Shown in pieces: positions 45,019 through 56,625 of a stretch of DNA of 64,000 nt. Under the pieces are notes generated by a model that saw only the letters and a list, made by a program, of their open reading frames with translations, was not told the origin of the DNA and did no database searches. The position numbers and the translations under genes are program-made. How positions within the stretch are numbered: the first letter of the stretch is position 1; the number at the start of each line of letters is the position of its first letter. The DNA lies in the NCBI GenBank assembly GCA_026075535.2, contig AP026540.1:8122001-8186000 (forward strand). The letters run 5' to 3'. This stretch comes from Tricholoma matsutake. Taxonomy: Eukaryota > Basidiomycota > Agaricomycetes > Agaricales > Tricholomataceae.

Positions 45019-48000
45019 ATGGTTTTACTTACTGATAACAAACAGAGATGTTGGCACGATGCTGAGGATGTACCTCCCCTGCCCCCCCTCTCGGATCTCA
45101 TGATGCGACAGCTCCAGCCAGGAGAAGTCGGCGTGTCATTTCTTGGGGATGGCGGAGAGCGAGAGATCCTACCTGAGTCTGAATTAAGGCTCATTGATCG
45201 CACTATCCCACCAGGAGACTTCTGCAAGCGGAGTGTTGACGACGTGCGTTCTGGCGTGGTCATCAATGCTCGAGTTAAGGGACGGATTGAGCATGTGATT
45301 AGTGGTGAACCTATTGGAGGATGGAAGACGCTAGACGAATTAGAGGATAGGGGTGAAGCAGAAATTGGTGATTATGTAGTGTACGATGATTGGATAGGTC
45401 AGGTATGTGAGTTGTTCCACAGCCGTAAAATCCTTGTTCATAATTTCCCAGGTGATAGAGGTGTGGATGATTTCTGACATGTCGAACCCAGCTCACGGTA
45501 CATCTTTAGTTGTTCGACGAATCAGTCATAGAAGTTGCTACAGGTCAACTCATCCGGCTTCCTGAACTTAGCTCTCGCCTCGCTGTGGGTGAGAAGGGCA
45601 CTGTCAGTTGGTTTTGCTTTCACTTATCATCGTTTCTTTACAATTGATCCAACCGACAGGATATTCTTCCGCCTCAGTCTCATGGTGTCTATAATCTATT
45701 TGGGTTTCTCCTGGGGACCAACCGTCCTAGTGGAGTCGACACGGTCATTGCCGTGAAACACACTGTTTATGCAGTCGTCTGGTTAGCTGTTAATCAATCT
45801 GTGAGTAGTTTACTTATATCTGAAGGACTTTCTTACTGTTCTTCTTAGCTTGAATCCTCGATAGCTGAAACGAAAACGCGTCCCCAACGATTTTGGTTTG
45901 GTGAGGATATTGCGAAGATAACGCTTATCCGCGGTCGGTCGGAACTGCAAATGCGCGTCGGTGATCGTATTCGCCCGAAAGATACTACAGAACTTCCCAG
46001 CACGAGACACAGCCAACTGGGTGATAACGCTGATGTTATCACTGTGCAAACGTTCATAGTGACGGAGACCGAAACCACTCTGGATGTCCTTTGGCAAGAT
46101 GGTGTTCATGAGACACTGGCGTCCACAGAAGTTATACCATATTTGAATCCTGACGAATATGACTGCTGGTCAGTGCAGACGAAAATAACTGCTTTCAAAT
46201 TAACCGTCCATACAGGCCAGGCGACCATGTGGTGTGGAAAAGAGAAAGCGAGAAACGGCCAGCTATCGTTCAGTGTGTTAACGCTGCAGAGCGTACTGCC
46301 GCAGTACTTCTTCCGGATACTGGTGTAGTAGAGCTTGTCTCTGTTCTAGAACTTGACCCCCATGGTACATCTGATTTGGCTGCGGTAATTCCTCAGTCAG
46401 CTTCGGAAGGATTAGGCGTTCGTCGAGGCGATTTTGTTTTTATTCATCGAGAGGGTACCACAAATGGTTTCCAGAAGCCTTCGGTTCCCAGGATTGGAGA
46501 GTTAGAGGCCTGGGTCCGTGAATGTCCCATTGTCGATGGTCAGTTGATTGGATGGAGAAAGGAAATGTCTGAAATTGGAGGCAATATTGCTGGAAGGTCT
46601 GAATCAGACAGAATTAGAGGAACCCAACTCAGCCTCCCTGTACCAGGAAGTGGTTGTCTTTCATGGTTTGGTGAAGTGACTGGTGTATGTATTCTCTGTC
46701 CATCGTTAGGTTTGACACTGATGGTTCTCTCACTCTCATCATCTAACCAGCTGAATCTTGACGGAACAGTTGAAATAACTCATCCTGATTCCACACTGCA
46801 GGTATATCCATTGGAACGTTTGACAAAATTGTATGACGGCATCGAACAAATTGAAGATGATCTATGGGGGGATCCCATGGATATCCATGCATCGTATGCC
46901 GAAGACGAAGATCAGATATGGTCCATGGATGAAAACGGTGTGTGGCAACCAGAAGCCAATGGTAGCGAATGGGAGGAATTTGACGATGATGTCATTATGA
47001 ATGACGATACGGGTATAGACACTGTAGGGTGGGCTGATGAGGTTGTTCATGATGGCCCAGCGTCTCCAACTTCATCAGAATCTGCGCCCTTCAGCATGCC
47101 ACACGTTATCCCACATCCACTTGGAGATAACGCGAAGTACGAACTTGCCTGGAAGCGGTTTGATATTCTTCCCTGCGCGCCTCGTGATCATGCATATTTC
47201 TCTTCAGTCCCCTCGCAACCGTCAAAGTCGTTCTTAGGCCGCCTTACCAAGGAGTATCGGGTTCTTTCCAGCAGTCTTCCAGGTTTGTACAAGGTTGGAT
47301 GCTGTTTATCCGATGCCTAATTATTCACTGCCTGTTTAAGACTCGATCATCGTTCGGGCATATGAAGATCGTGCTGATCTTTTGAGATGCCTCATTCTTG
47401 GGCCTGCAAACACGCCTTACGAGGACGCCCCATTCGTGATTGACTGGATGCTCGATTCGAATTTCCCTCAAAGCCCTCCTATAGCACATTTCCACAGTTG
47501 GACCAATGGGAATGGACGAGGTATGAATAACAATTATCCTACCTTTCCGCAAGCTTACAATGTCGTAGTAAATCCGTAAGCTGAAGACAGCCACACGTAA
47601 CACGTACCTCATTAATTCCATGTTTGCAGTAACTTGTATGAAGAGGGCAAAGTTTGCCTGTCTATTCTAGGTACCTGGGCGGGAGACAGAAATGAGACGT
47701 GGGGCGCAGCGCGGTCGTCTCTACTACAGGCTTTCGTATCGATCCAGGGCCTTGTTCTGGTAAAAGAGCCGTGGGTTTTTGACACGTCGTACATTGACCT
47801 TTTTTTCCCTTCTGACTCCGATCCCAGGTGGTTTTGCGAGCCTGCATACGACAAGTTAAGAGGGACTGAGGAGGGTATTGTTAACAGGTGATAAATTATG
47901 CTTTATCAACTGAGCGCTCACATTACTTCCTCTCATTGCAGTCGACTGTATAACGAGAAGGCTTACGTTCTCTCTCGAGGCTTTGTTCGTCGTGCACTGG

Positions 48001-48245
48001 AGATGCCGTTAGGCGGGCTAGAGTCGGAAATCAAATGGCTATATTACGAGCATCGTCATTTGGAGAAGGTTCTCCGTGATGCTAAAATGCTGATTGAGAA
48101 AAGCAAAGCTACAACCAGCGTGACTGAAGCAGATGAAGAGTTGGCTGTCCCACGATTGACTGCCGGAGGAATTCTTACATTGGAACGCATATTAGGCAAG
48201 TTACAGCTACTTTCTAACTCTGACTATTCATCATCATCGTTATAA
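45019..48245 (+). CDS. UBE2O-like E2/E3 hybrid ubiquitin-conjugating enzyme
   Basis: UBE2O proteins are large E2 enzymes that recognise substrates themselves. The ATG at 45019 opens [22 protein letters not shown]3-like substrate-binding regions follow ([52 protein letters not shown]), then an acidic region (46850-47060). The UBC domain starts near 47110 ([20 protein letters not shown]) and has [34 protein letters not shown] and the catalytic block [17 protein letters not shown], with Cys as the ubiquitin acceptor. After it come [16 protein letters not shown] and a C-terminal helical region. About seven to ten small introns are present. The gene converges on a MITE and KRE6. Confidence 0.88.
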
Positions 48246-48268
48246 AAATACTGTACTTACCTAGTAAC

Positions 48269-48685
48269 TACATCACATGGCTAAAGAGTGACAAACTGTG
48301 ACAAATCACCATCTGTGGTGTTAATATAAAACTGAAAATGACTTTTCTAAGAGGTTACCAGGACCCCGACTTATCTCGGTATACCCCTGATCCCTTTCCG
48401 GACAAAGTTTGGCTTTTGAGGCCTGAAGCTTTGAAGGCCTGACGGCCAGCTCAGTCAGGTTACCGATCCCTCGATTGTGAAGAAGTAGATGTCCGGCAAT
48501 GTCCGTAAATAAGGCTCAGACACTCAACATAGCTTTAATAACTTTCCTCCACCTTTAAAATCAATTGATCGAGCACCTAGACCTCCTTCAGAAAGCAATT
48601 TTGCAGCGATCTTGGGTTTTACTTTTGAGAGAAACACTTATGAACCAATGTGTTACGGTTTGTTACTCTTTAGCCACGTGATGTG
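48269..48685. mobile_element. Non-autonomous DNA element (MITE-like) between UBE2O and KRE6 genes
   Basis: The 5' end CTACATCACATGGCTAAAGA and the reverse complement of the 3' end, CCACATCACGTGGCTAAAGA, form an inverted repeat of about 34 bp. The differences between the arms are transitions. The element is about 417 bp long and noncoding. It fills most of the gap between two convergent genes. No clear target duplication flanks it; the outermost bases differ. The superfamily cannot be assigned from the ends alone. Confidence 0.6.
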
Positions 48686-48832
48686 GTTGGGGACGTATTA
48701 ACAATCCAGAAAAAAAAAACCACCGAATGTTCATGTACCCTCGGTGATTGTGGACAGTGCAGACGCGCGGCGCTTTGGGGTCAACGAAGATAATAAGGAC
48801 ATCTGGATTCAACATGAATCTTGGCGCACGGG

Positions 48833-51315
48833 TCAACACTGGCCCAAAAACCGGTTCTTCGGAAAAGGCTGCCGAAAGTCGTCCCGCCAGGTTGTCAGAT
48901 TGGCATCAGTATACGCTCGGATATATCTGTCACGAAATTTTCAGAAAATCCGAAATAACAGTGGTACTTTCATACTTATTTATGTATGTTTGCGTAGGAA
49001 ATTCCTTAGGATCGCATCCGATATTGATAGCGTCCTGGGGTTGGTAAACTCTAATCCAGTCAACGCGCAATATTGTAGGAAATGTCAGATGTGCAAGATC
49101 AACATCTCCAAAATTCGTGGACATTCCAAGGTTAATGATGATATACTGCGGATCGTGTCAGCAAGCATATATATCGTCGGCAAAGTGACAGGGAATACGA
49201 GTGGCTCCTGAGGAATAGGTCTGGAGGATATCTGGACTCTCTCGTCGGCAGCCATACCTGCTTGATTAAGCGTCCAAGTAAGCTTGCCCTCAGAAATCCA
49301 GGAGATGTACTAGTACGTTCATAAATCGGACATAGATAAACTTGAAAGGAAAACAACAAACGGCGTTGTCGAAACCTGAGTAAATTGTAAATGGTCATAG
49401 GCAAACTCGAAAGGCCTTCAAAAGATGCACCCACCGGATTTGTATTCAAAACCATACGCAGAGAAACAAGCAGTTTGAAGTTCGTAGCAATCTTGGTCTA
49501 AAAAGAATAAAACTGGTGTATCGAGCCCCGGTAATGTATAACTGACTGGTCTCGGTTACCCCGGACGTCGCTTGCTGGAACGCTCCTCCCACATAGGAAT
49601 TTAACACAGTAATTTGAGGATCGACAATGACTATATTCTGTGTCGTATTGAACCATTCGTATTGTTTGTTGAATGGCTGTGGAGATGTTGAAAGACTTAT
49701 CTAATCAGGGCATCCAAGAAGCGTAACTTACAGCCCATTGCGCAGACTGAGATACTTGGCCAGTGAGAGGGTTTCCAGTCACCTACCAAAGTGTATGATA
49801 GGCGTGACCAGGTCGCATGTCTGATAGATCATACCTGTGCTTCAAATACATCAATCTCCGGAGCAGAACGACCAATATAGGTTCCATCTGCGTGTAGGGG
49901 ACCGGGATGAGATTCGCCCGGACATGTACACCTGGACAGCCGTTGGCCGGGAAGGAAGGAAAGAGCTCCTCCTGAATTAGGGTCCCCGTCGATGGTAGCC
50001 GATTGAGGTTGTCCATTGAACGTTTGATTAGGCGCCGTACCCACATCACAGGAATCATATGTGTACGGCCACTAACATATATTGAGATGAAAAAAGGCGT
50101 TATGGTGTGTCTATTCTGCTTACCGTCCCATCCAGGCTGGCACCATATCCCGCACGACCTATCGACACGGTTGAGCCGGGGTTGGTTATCATGTTACCAA
50201 AGAAAACTCGCCCAGATTACCCAGGGTCCAGATGGCGGGCCATAATCCTACGACGTTATTAGTGCCAGGAAGTGTCACAGAAGTCTCCACCAGGCCGCCC
50301 GTGAAGCAAAACTTGTTCCATGACATCATCATCCCCCCCTCGTAGTGTAGCCCATGCGTTTCCTTCCGTGATAATGTAACTTCGAGTGCACCATTCCTTG
50401 TCATAATGGCAGCCGGATCGTACCACTCCACATTATTTGTCTTGGGTAAGGGTGATAAGTGCACCGTGACGTTCTGTCGCCTAAAAAATCTCACCGCCCA
50501 GTAATGAAGGTCTACTGCTTCCCAGTATGGATCATCTCCAGGATAAAAGGTCCGGCCGTCCGTATTGAATTCGTCACTGAACACCAGTTGAAGCTTGAGT
50601 GTTGGGTCATGGTAAGATGTCTTCGTGTATGCGCTTTGCGGAGTGTCTAAGTCAATCAAACCACAATTTCCACTCATGCTAGGAATCTACACGGCACCAG
50701 CTTAAAATACTATTACTACCATGATGGTTTACGCGCCTGTCCAGTAGCATTGATTCCACCAATGTTGAAACCGCCGAGCGTTGAGAGTGGTCGAGAAGTG
50801 AAATGTGATATGAGGGGATATCCAGCACTTGCGCAAGGGTCAGGACAGCGAATAGGGATAGAGAACACATCAGAATCGCACAACAAAGTTACCAGTGAGG
50901 TGCCGAGAAGGACGATGCAACCAAGGTTTGTCAAGCCTCTGAAAGTGAAAACGTCGCCGCCAGTGTCATTCTTGCGGTCTCGTCGAGGGTCAGGATTGTG
51001 CAGGTAGTCATCGCTCTCAGGATGATTGGGAGAAAGTTCCGAACCCCAAGCTTTTGGATCAGGCGAAAGTGAAAACTATCACGACGACGTTAGTCAAGGT
51101 AAAGACATCGTCGAAAATCCACGACAGAAAATGACAACAATACAAAAATAGCAAAAACCTGCCTTATCTGAAATGGATGGAGCGACAGACAGAATTCTGC
51201 CAGTAATTCCATTACTTGTGCTTCTTGAGATGGTGGAGCGGAGCAAACTGGTCGTTGAAGACGTGCCATTCTTAGCATAATAACGTCTCGGAGCATTAGG
51301 GCCAGAGTAAGCCAT
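48833..51315 (-). CDS. KRE6: KRE6/SKN1-family beta-1,6-glucan synthesis protein
   Basis: KRE6/SKN1 proteins are type II membrane GH16-related proteins needed for beta-1,6-glucan in the cell wall. The ATG at 51315 opens MAYSGPNAPRRYYAKNGTSS. Next come FSLSPDPKAWGSELSPNHPE, a membrane helix (LTNLGCIVLLGTSLVTLL), then FAGYPLISHF after a small intron. The catalytic-like domain includes LQLVFSDEFNTDGRTFYPGD, PYWEAVDLHYW, GLWPAIWTLGNLG, RAGYGASLDGTWPYTYDSCD, and the GH16-related SAPEIDVFEAQV. The C terminus reads RVDWIRVYQPQDAINIGCDP, TDANLTTWRDDFRQPFPKN and RFLGQC, with the stop at 48833. About ten introns are present. Confidence 0.92.
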
Positions 51316-51776
51316 TAGTCAGGTCAACGTTGGACGTCGGGGAGGGTGCATATACTTGAGTATGAACAGACGATTACGTCAGCAATATTTGATTAATTAG
51401 AAATCTGCAATCAATGACTTACATTCCAACATCGAAGCGACATCCTTGGCCGCCATGCCTTTATGGGTGAAATATCAGGTCATTTTAAGTACAGGGCCGA
51501 CTGGGGGATTTGTGCCAATACTGTTAGCATATTTGCGGGGAAGCAACAGATGATTTCACCGCATCTAGCACCTGTATTGAATTTGCAGTTCACTGTTTGA
51601 AAACATCGTGAAAAGTTCATATTTAGTACGAGTCCGTAATCCAACAAATCATCGATTACATCTCATCAAGATATTTTTAAAACCGGATAGGTATCGAGGA
51701 CATTGCGGACCAACACTAGCTGTAGCTTAGTGACCCTACCACCCTCGTCTAATGGTAATGATCACTCACTCGTGAA
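51316..51776. promoter_or_regulatory. 460-bp promoter region of the KRE6 gene
   Basis: No coding sequence is supported here. The region separates the KRE6 start from the end of the next minus-strand gene, so it holds the KRE6 promoter and the SNAPC1-like terminator. No clear TATA box or known motif was recognised. Confidence 0.3.
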
Positions 51777-52969
51777 TCATGCCGCACCCTCAAGAAGGCT
51801 AAGAAGGCCCCCTCCTTGTCCTTGTCCGTCTTCTTCTGCTTCAATGAACTCTTTAACGGCACGTTCGACCCTTGCAAGGACTGCATTAGGATCATTTAAT
51901 GAAACCCCATCAGACGCCAGCAATTCTTCCGTTGCCTTGAGTCTGTCAAGAACAAACTGATTTGCTTGTTGGAAGAATGTATACCGTTCCGATGGCCCGC
52001 CAGATTGTGCCCGGAAATCAATCCTACTGAGCAGTTGCGATTTCGAATTCAGATATTGCACATGTGTCGCTTCTACCTGTGTTTTCACAGTATCGTTTGC
52101 TTCTGACGGGCAGGCCAGGCCCAGAGGAATAGCAGCTGTAGATATTTGACAAGAAGGATCTTCCAGCCGCCTTTCAAGATTGTGGAGCGAAGCTTTCACC
52201 TTTTTCGCCTTATCCAGTCTAGTGGGTCGACCTTTTTTTTTGGGAGCCGCAGGGTCTACTAGCATGACAGTTTCTTCGTCGACAAATACTTCACGTGGTA
52301 GGTCTCGTGGATTCAAAGCGTGAAGGTGCGTGGAAGGAACCAGGAAGAATACACCATCAGTTACTAATGTTGATAGGATATGAAAAACAACGGGCTGTAG
52401 AGGTAGCAGATAGTTTCCGATGAGAGAACTTGGAAGTGCTTTGAGGGATGCATACTGGTCTTAGGAATGATCAGCAAGACAAGTGTTTTCCTCGATGACA
52501 GATTATCTGGCACCTAGTGGTATGGGGATATGGGCGATGCGATGAAGAGCAGGAGCTGCTCCAGAAGGTTGAGTGAAGTAGAAAGTGTAGAATCCAAACA
52601 ACGCGACGGCACGGGTGTGGGGAGCCTCACTCTCTACCGTACGTTCTGCGTCGCCGACAATAGTGAGTAGATAAAATGAACATGACTCCATAAAGACGCA
52701 CCAAGAAACAACCGTAGCGTGCCATTTAGAAAGGATTCACGCGCCCTGTGATCAAATACCATGAAATGCATCCACTTCCATCCTTGGGAAGACCAGAGAG
52801 CTTTGAAGAGCGAAAATGGTCGAGCTGGCTGAGTGTTCTTGTATTGCTCATAGTAGGTTGATATCAGTGTGTTAATATCGTCACGGAGGGCCTTGATAAA
52901 GATCGAAGAGGTGAAATAGGCTGGTTGGAGAACGACCTGGCCTCTGCTTGCAGAGATAACGGTGGACAT
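51777..52969 (-). CDS. SNAPC1-like snRNA-activating complex subunit (probable)
   Basis: The ATG at 52969 opens MSTVISASRGQVVLQPAYFT, then RDDINTLISTYYEQYKNTQP, RPFSLFKALWSSQGWKWMHF and DHRARESFLNGTLRLFL. After an intron comes HTRAVALFGFYTFYFTQPSG. The pattern (helical N-terminal domain, then a segment resembling the LYLLYGLYxTQ motif) matches the SNAP43/SNAPC1 family, which helps promote snRNA transcription. The C-terminal exon (52316-51777) opens at MNPRDLPREVFVDEETVML, has a basic KKKGRPTRLDKAKKV stretch, a coiled-coil-like region and ends with a Gly/Gln stretch. The family name is from weak similarity; a fungal-specific nuclear protein is the alternative. It starts 74 bp from IMA1, head-to-head. 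Confidence 0.58.
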
Positions 52970-53043
52970 GGGGATAAGTCACTTATTATGTAATTATAGC
53001 TGATACTTAGCAACGTGACAAGTTCTGGACCTTGTCTCGAACA

Positions 53044-54846
53044 ATGCCTGTCCTTTTCCGCCGACATATCAATGTCGCTTGCTTTTTCTGCCAACAGTCG
53101 ATCTCACCAAGAGACTCACAGAATTTCTGTTGTCCTATATGTGGATGCTGGAATCGCTTTGATGAAGACGGTAATATCCTTTCCGATGATCCAGCCATGT
53201 ACGACGCGTCGTTGAACCTCAAGTCATTCTCAAAACGCGGTGGGTATTTCCCGGTACGGCCTGATATACTTTTATACTTACCCGTCAAATACGTGCAGCT
53301 TCCCCCAGCAAAGACCGCTTGCCAACTCTGTATGGTAAAGGCCCATTTTGCCATACATGTCAGACAAATCAAATGCTGCTTGTAAATCTTTTATCGAACT
53401 ATCTCCCATCCCCCAATGTGTGTGTACTAGACTTCGGCGTCAACGAAGTCTCAAATTACAAGTGCATTCTCGCAGGACCCAGAATATGCTCGCCGCCTTG
53501 AAATGCTCCCGAACTATCAAGAATCGCTCCACTTACGGTATCCACCCGTGTGCGATGCATGTCTTCCAGCTGTTGAAGATGAAATCAGGAAAAAGGACCA
53601 CATGGCTAGAACGAATGCTTTGGGTCGGTGGTTGCAAGAGAGCAAAGGAAGACTAAGACGTGTGTCTGATACCCCTCAAGTAAAGGAAAAAATCGACCTG
53701 GAAATCATTTTGTGGAGGTTACGCGGAATCCTTTGGGCCGCGACTTTTTCCCTGGCGTTGTTGGTGAATTCTTTCGGTGAATTTCTGAATTCTAGCATGT
53801 CTCCGCTTCTTACGGTCTTCCAGGTGCACTGGGTTATCGGCCTAGGTGGAAATTGACATTCATCCAGCCATTTCTCCCCATTATTGTGCTGACATCATTA
53901 CTGTGGACCGTGTGGGATCCTACCTATTCATCTTTTCGGAGGGCACAGAAGCAAGGTCGTGTCATTCGCGTCCGAGGAAAAAGTAAATATATTGTATGTC
54001 TTCTTCCTGAGCCGTGAGCCGTGACCATTGATGCATTAACTTTGCCCTTAGAAGCTGCAGATTACAGCATGGTTCTCTCGCGGAGTGACCTCGTTGCTGT
54101 TGACATTAGCATGGTACCAACCAAATTTTGATTACTTACTCCTCTCCGTTTCCGTATCTCGGAGTAGTCGGTTGTACTTCTTCCTGTCTCTGGTGTTAGA
54201 ACTAATAGTACGTGTTTATATTCTTATTATGCCGAGTCATGTTTCTCAACAGTGGATCTAGACTTTCGCGATGTCGTGCACGATCCTTCGACTACAGCAC
54301 CCGCCTGTCATTCGCCTTTTGAACACAAACTCTCACAAAGCTCCCTCCCGTTCTGTGACTCCGACGTCCATATCACGTTTAGACAGGCCCGCGTTTCACC
54401 CACCATCGACGGCAGACCCTGAGTTTCTCTCTGCTTTGTCTCTTTCCGCGAACCCAATAATCACACCCGCGAATCCGATATTTGGCTTGCCTTCACTTTC
54501 ATCTCCGCTTCCACCAGCTGTCAATAAAGAAGTAGATGTCGATGCCATGGACTGGACACCGACCGATACATTATCTGAGCAACACAAACAGGTCTCTGCT
54601 AAGCAGCCGGATGACGGTTCATGGTTGCGTCCTCAGCGCTTCTTCGCACCCGAGAAACCTACAGGATTAGAAGGGATATTTGAGCGCGCGCTGCTCGTTA
54701 ATGATACACCTTCCACAACAGATGACACCCAATCTAGACCATTCATCATAAAGTATGCCGGGGATTGGTGGGCGTACGTACTACTATTCGCACTAATCGC
54801 CGCCATCATGTACAAAGCCTGGGAGAGTATGCAATGGGGAATCTAG
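53044..54846 (+). CDS. IMA1: Ima1/TMEM201-like inner nuclear membrane protein
   Basis: Ima1/NET5 proteins sit in the inner nuclear membrane and link to heterochromatin or the cytoskeleton. The ATG at 53044 opens MPVLFRRHINVACFFCQQSI. The N-terminal domain has four CxxC pairs: CFFC, CPICGCWNRFDEDG, FCHTCQTNQM and VCDACL. Spliced exons join SPSKDRLPTLYGKGPFCHTC, LLVNLLSNYLPSPN and DPEYARRLEMLPNYQESLHL. Membrane segments begin at about 53703 (LRGILWAATFSLALLV) and are followed by others (about 53860-54250). A Ser/Pro-rich nucleoplasmic loop and a last helix (WWAYVLLFALIAAIMYKAWE) finish the protein at 54846. Introns are 50-60 nt. Confidence 0.87.
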
Positions 54847-55214
54847 TCGCAGTTATGCATGTCTTGTATGAGTCTGGTTTGGTAGATCTCACGAGTGACG
54901 CTAGTGCTGAATGACAATGTACAGGACAGGCAATGGAGTACTCTACATGTTCGACGTTAATTGCCTCGAGAAAAGGGTCCCATGTATAGCTTAAAGGGAG
55001 CCATGTAAAAAGAGTATACTGTAAATGACTTCTTGCTAGGAAGATGTCTTTTATTGGAGAGAAAATCATATAGGAATGCCGTACTAAAGGGAATACAGCA
55101 GCATCAAAGTAGGGTATGAGTGTGAAAGAATGTGGGGTCCGCATAAGCTAAGCTCAGAGCGGAAGGTATGTATGCATGAACGTAGCTAATGCTTTTTATT
55201 GTCATACCTACCAT

Positions 55215-56299
55215 TCAGAACCTTGACCCACCCTCAGCACTATAACCAGCCTGATGATGCAGAGGGACTCCAACGTCGTACACGGGACGATGCGAGCTAG
55301 GACCGCGAGTAAGTTGGTGCATCGGAGGTTGCGGGCTTGGCCCACGTGCAAGATCAGCATATCCACCAACGGGTGCAAGAATGGCGGGACCAGCCGTAAA
55401 GTCGTGGTCAGGGAGGCCATAGGAATGACCGTGATCAGAACCATAACCACCACCACCGCCTCCCGTAGGGTTGCCACCATGAACTGCGCCTGACTGGAAT
55501 GACGATGCGCCCGTGCTGGAGCGGCGCTGGCCAGCATCTTCAGCATTGGTAGGATCCCAGTCAATGGGCTGGAGACGCTCATCGAATTTGGACGACCGCC
55601 CAAACTTCCATTTGCGGAACACAGTCCAAAGGATGGTAATACCAGCAACACATGATGCGATAATGATCACTACCATTAAAGTGGTGCTCTTTGTTTTCGA
55701 CGCACCAGATTGAGTCGACGGGATGGAGGAAGAGGAAGAGGAAGAAACAGAAGAAACAGACTCAATCTGCGTTACTGTCGATTTGGGAGCCGGTGTTGAT
55801 ACAGTATCGACGGCAGAAGAGACGCCAAGTGGCTGGCTTGTGAAGGAGCTAAATGTGGTGGAACGTATAGATGTAGCTGACGTTGATGTCGAGGTTTGGG
55901 TAGTGCTGCTGGAGCTTGACACTGTAGTTGAAGTTAGACTGGACATCTGCGGAAACGTTAGGTGCTGGTATTCAGAAAGCGACAGTGACTGACGGAAGAC
56001 GACGTGCTCGTTTCGGAAGCCAAAGAAGTTGCTGAGGTGGTCGACTGCGTTGTCGAGGTGGAAGAACTGTCAGACGTAGTAGTGCTAGCAGAAGCAGAAA
56101 TAGGTGAGGCTGAACCAGCATCAATAACAGGAACCAGAAGGAAAGAACGCTTTTTTATCAAGCGCTTGAGGTTCCCGTGGTCACGACGCTGAAAGTGAAC
56201 ATCTTTGGCATCCGAGTAGACGGAGAGGGCAAGGAAAAGAGCGACGTAAATAACGAGAGTGATGGTAAGATTCCCTGGTCTTGAATTTCTGATAGACAT
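55215..56299 (-). CDS. Ser/Thr-rich single-pass membrane protein (Mid2/WSC-like architecture)
   Basis: The ATG at 56299 opens MSIRNSRPGNLTITLVIYVA, a hydrophobic signal sequence. A short Lys/Arg-rich segment is followed by a long Ser/Thr-rich stalk, heavily O-glycosylable, split by one intron (about 55947-55992). A single membrane helix (TTLMVVIIIASCVAGITIL) follows, then WTVFRKWKFGRSSKFDERLQ and PIDWDPTNAEDAG. A Gly/His/Pro-rich cytosolic tail ends GYSAEGGSRF at 55215. The layout resembles cell-wall stress sensors, but the conserved Cys-rich head of WSC proteins is absent. The juxtamembrane SKFDERLQPIDWDP block looks conserved and would be the best search handle. Function is unknown. Confidence 0.75.
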
Positions 56300-56625
56300 G
56301 GCGCGAGGCTGGATAAACCTATTCTCATGAAAATCTCCAAGCCCAAAATCGTAGGCACGACTTACATATACGACAAAGAGAGCTAGCACTAGGTCGTAGT
56401 GGAAAAGCTCAGCCTCTAAGAGGGACGGGAAAAAGAGTATACAAGTGACAAGTCAAAGAACAAACAAACTCCACAAGGTTGCGATGGCAAGCGTCGCCAG
56501 GCACAAAATAGATTCTACAAAACTACCACTATACCAGCTACGTATAGTCCAGGGTTCATTACTCGAATTCAAGAAACTAATATCATAGTCTGTCCTACGC
56601 ATTCCACCGTTGTATGTGAAGGGTA
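56300..56625. promoter_or_regulatory. Intergenic region, promoter of the Ser/Thr-rich protein gene
   Basis: This gap separates two minus-strand genes. It must hold the promoter of 56299-55215 and the terminator of the heparinase-like gene. No conserved motif was recognised. Confidence 0.3.

Noticed and set aside
48269..48685. hAT assignment of the MITE-like element
   Set aside because: No 8-bp duplication is visible and the ends do not start with TAG/CAG.
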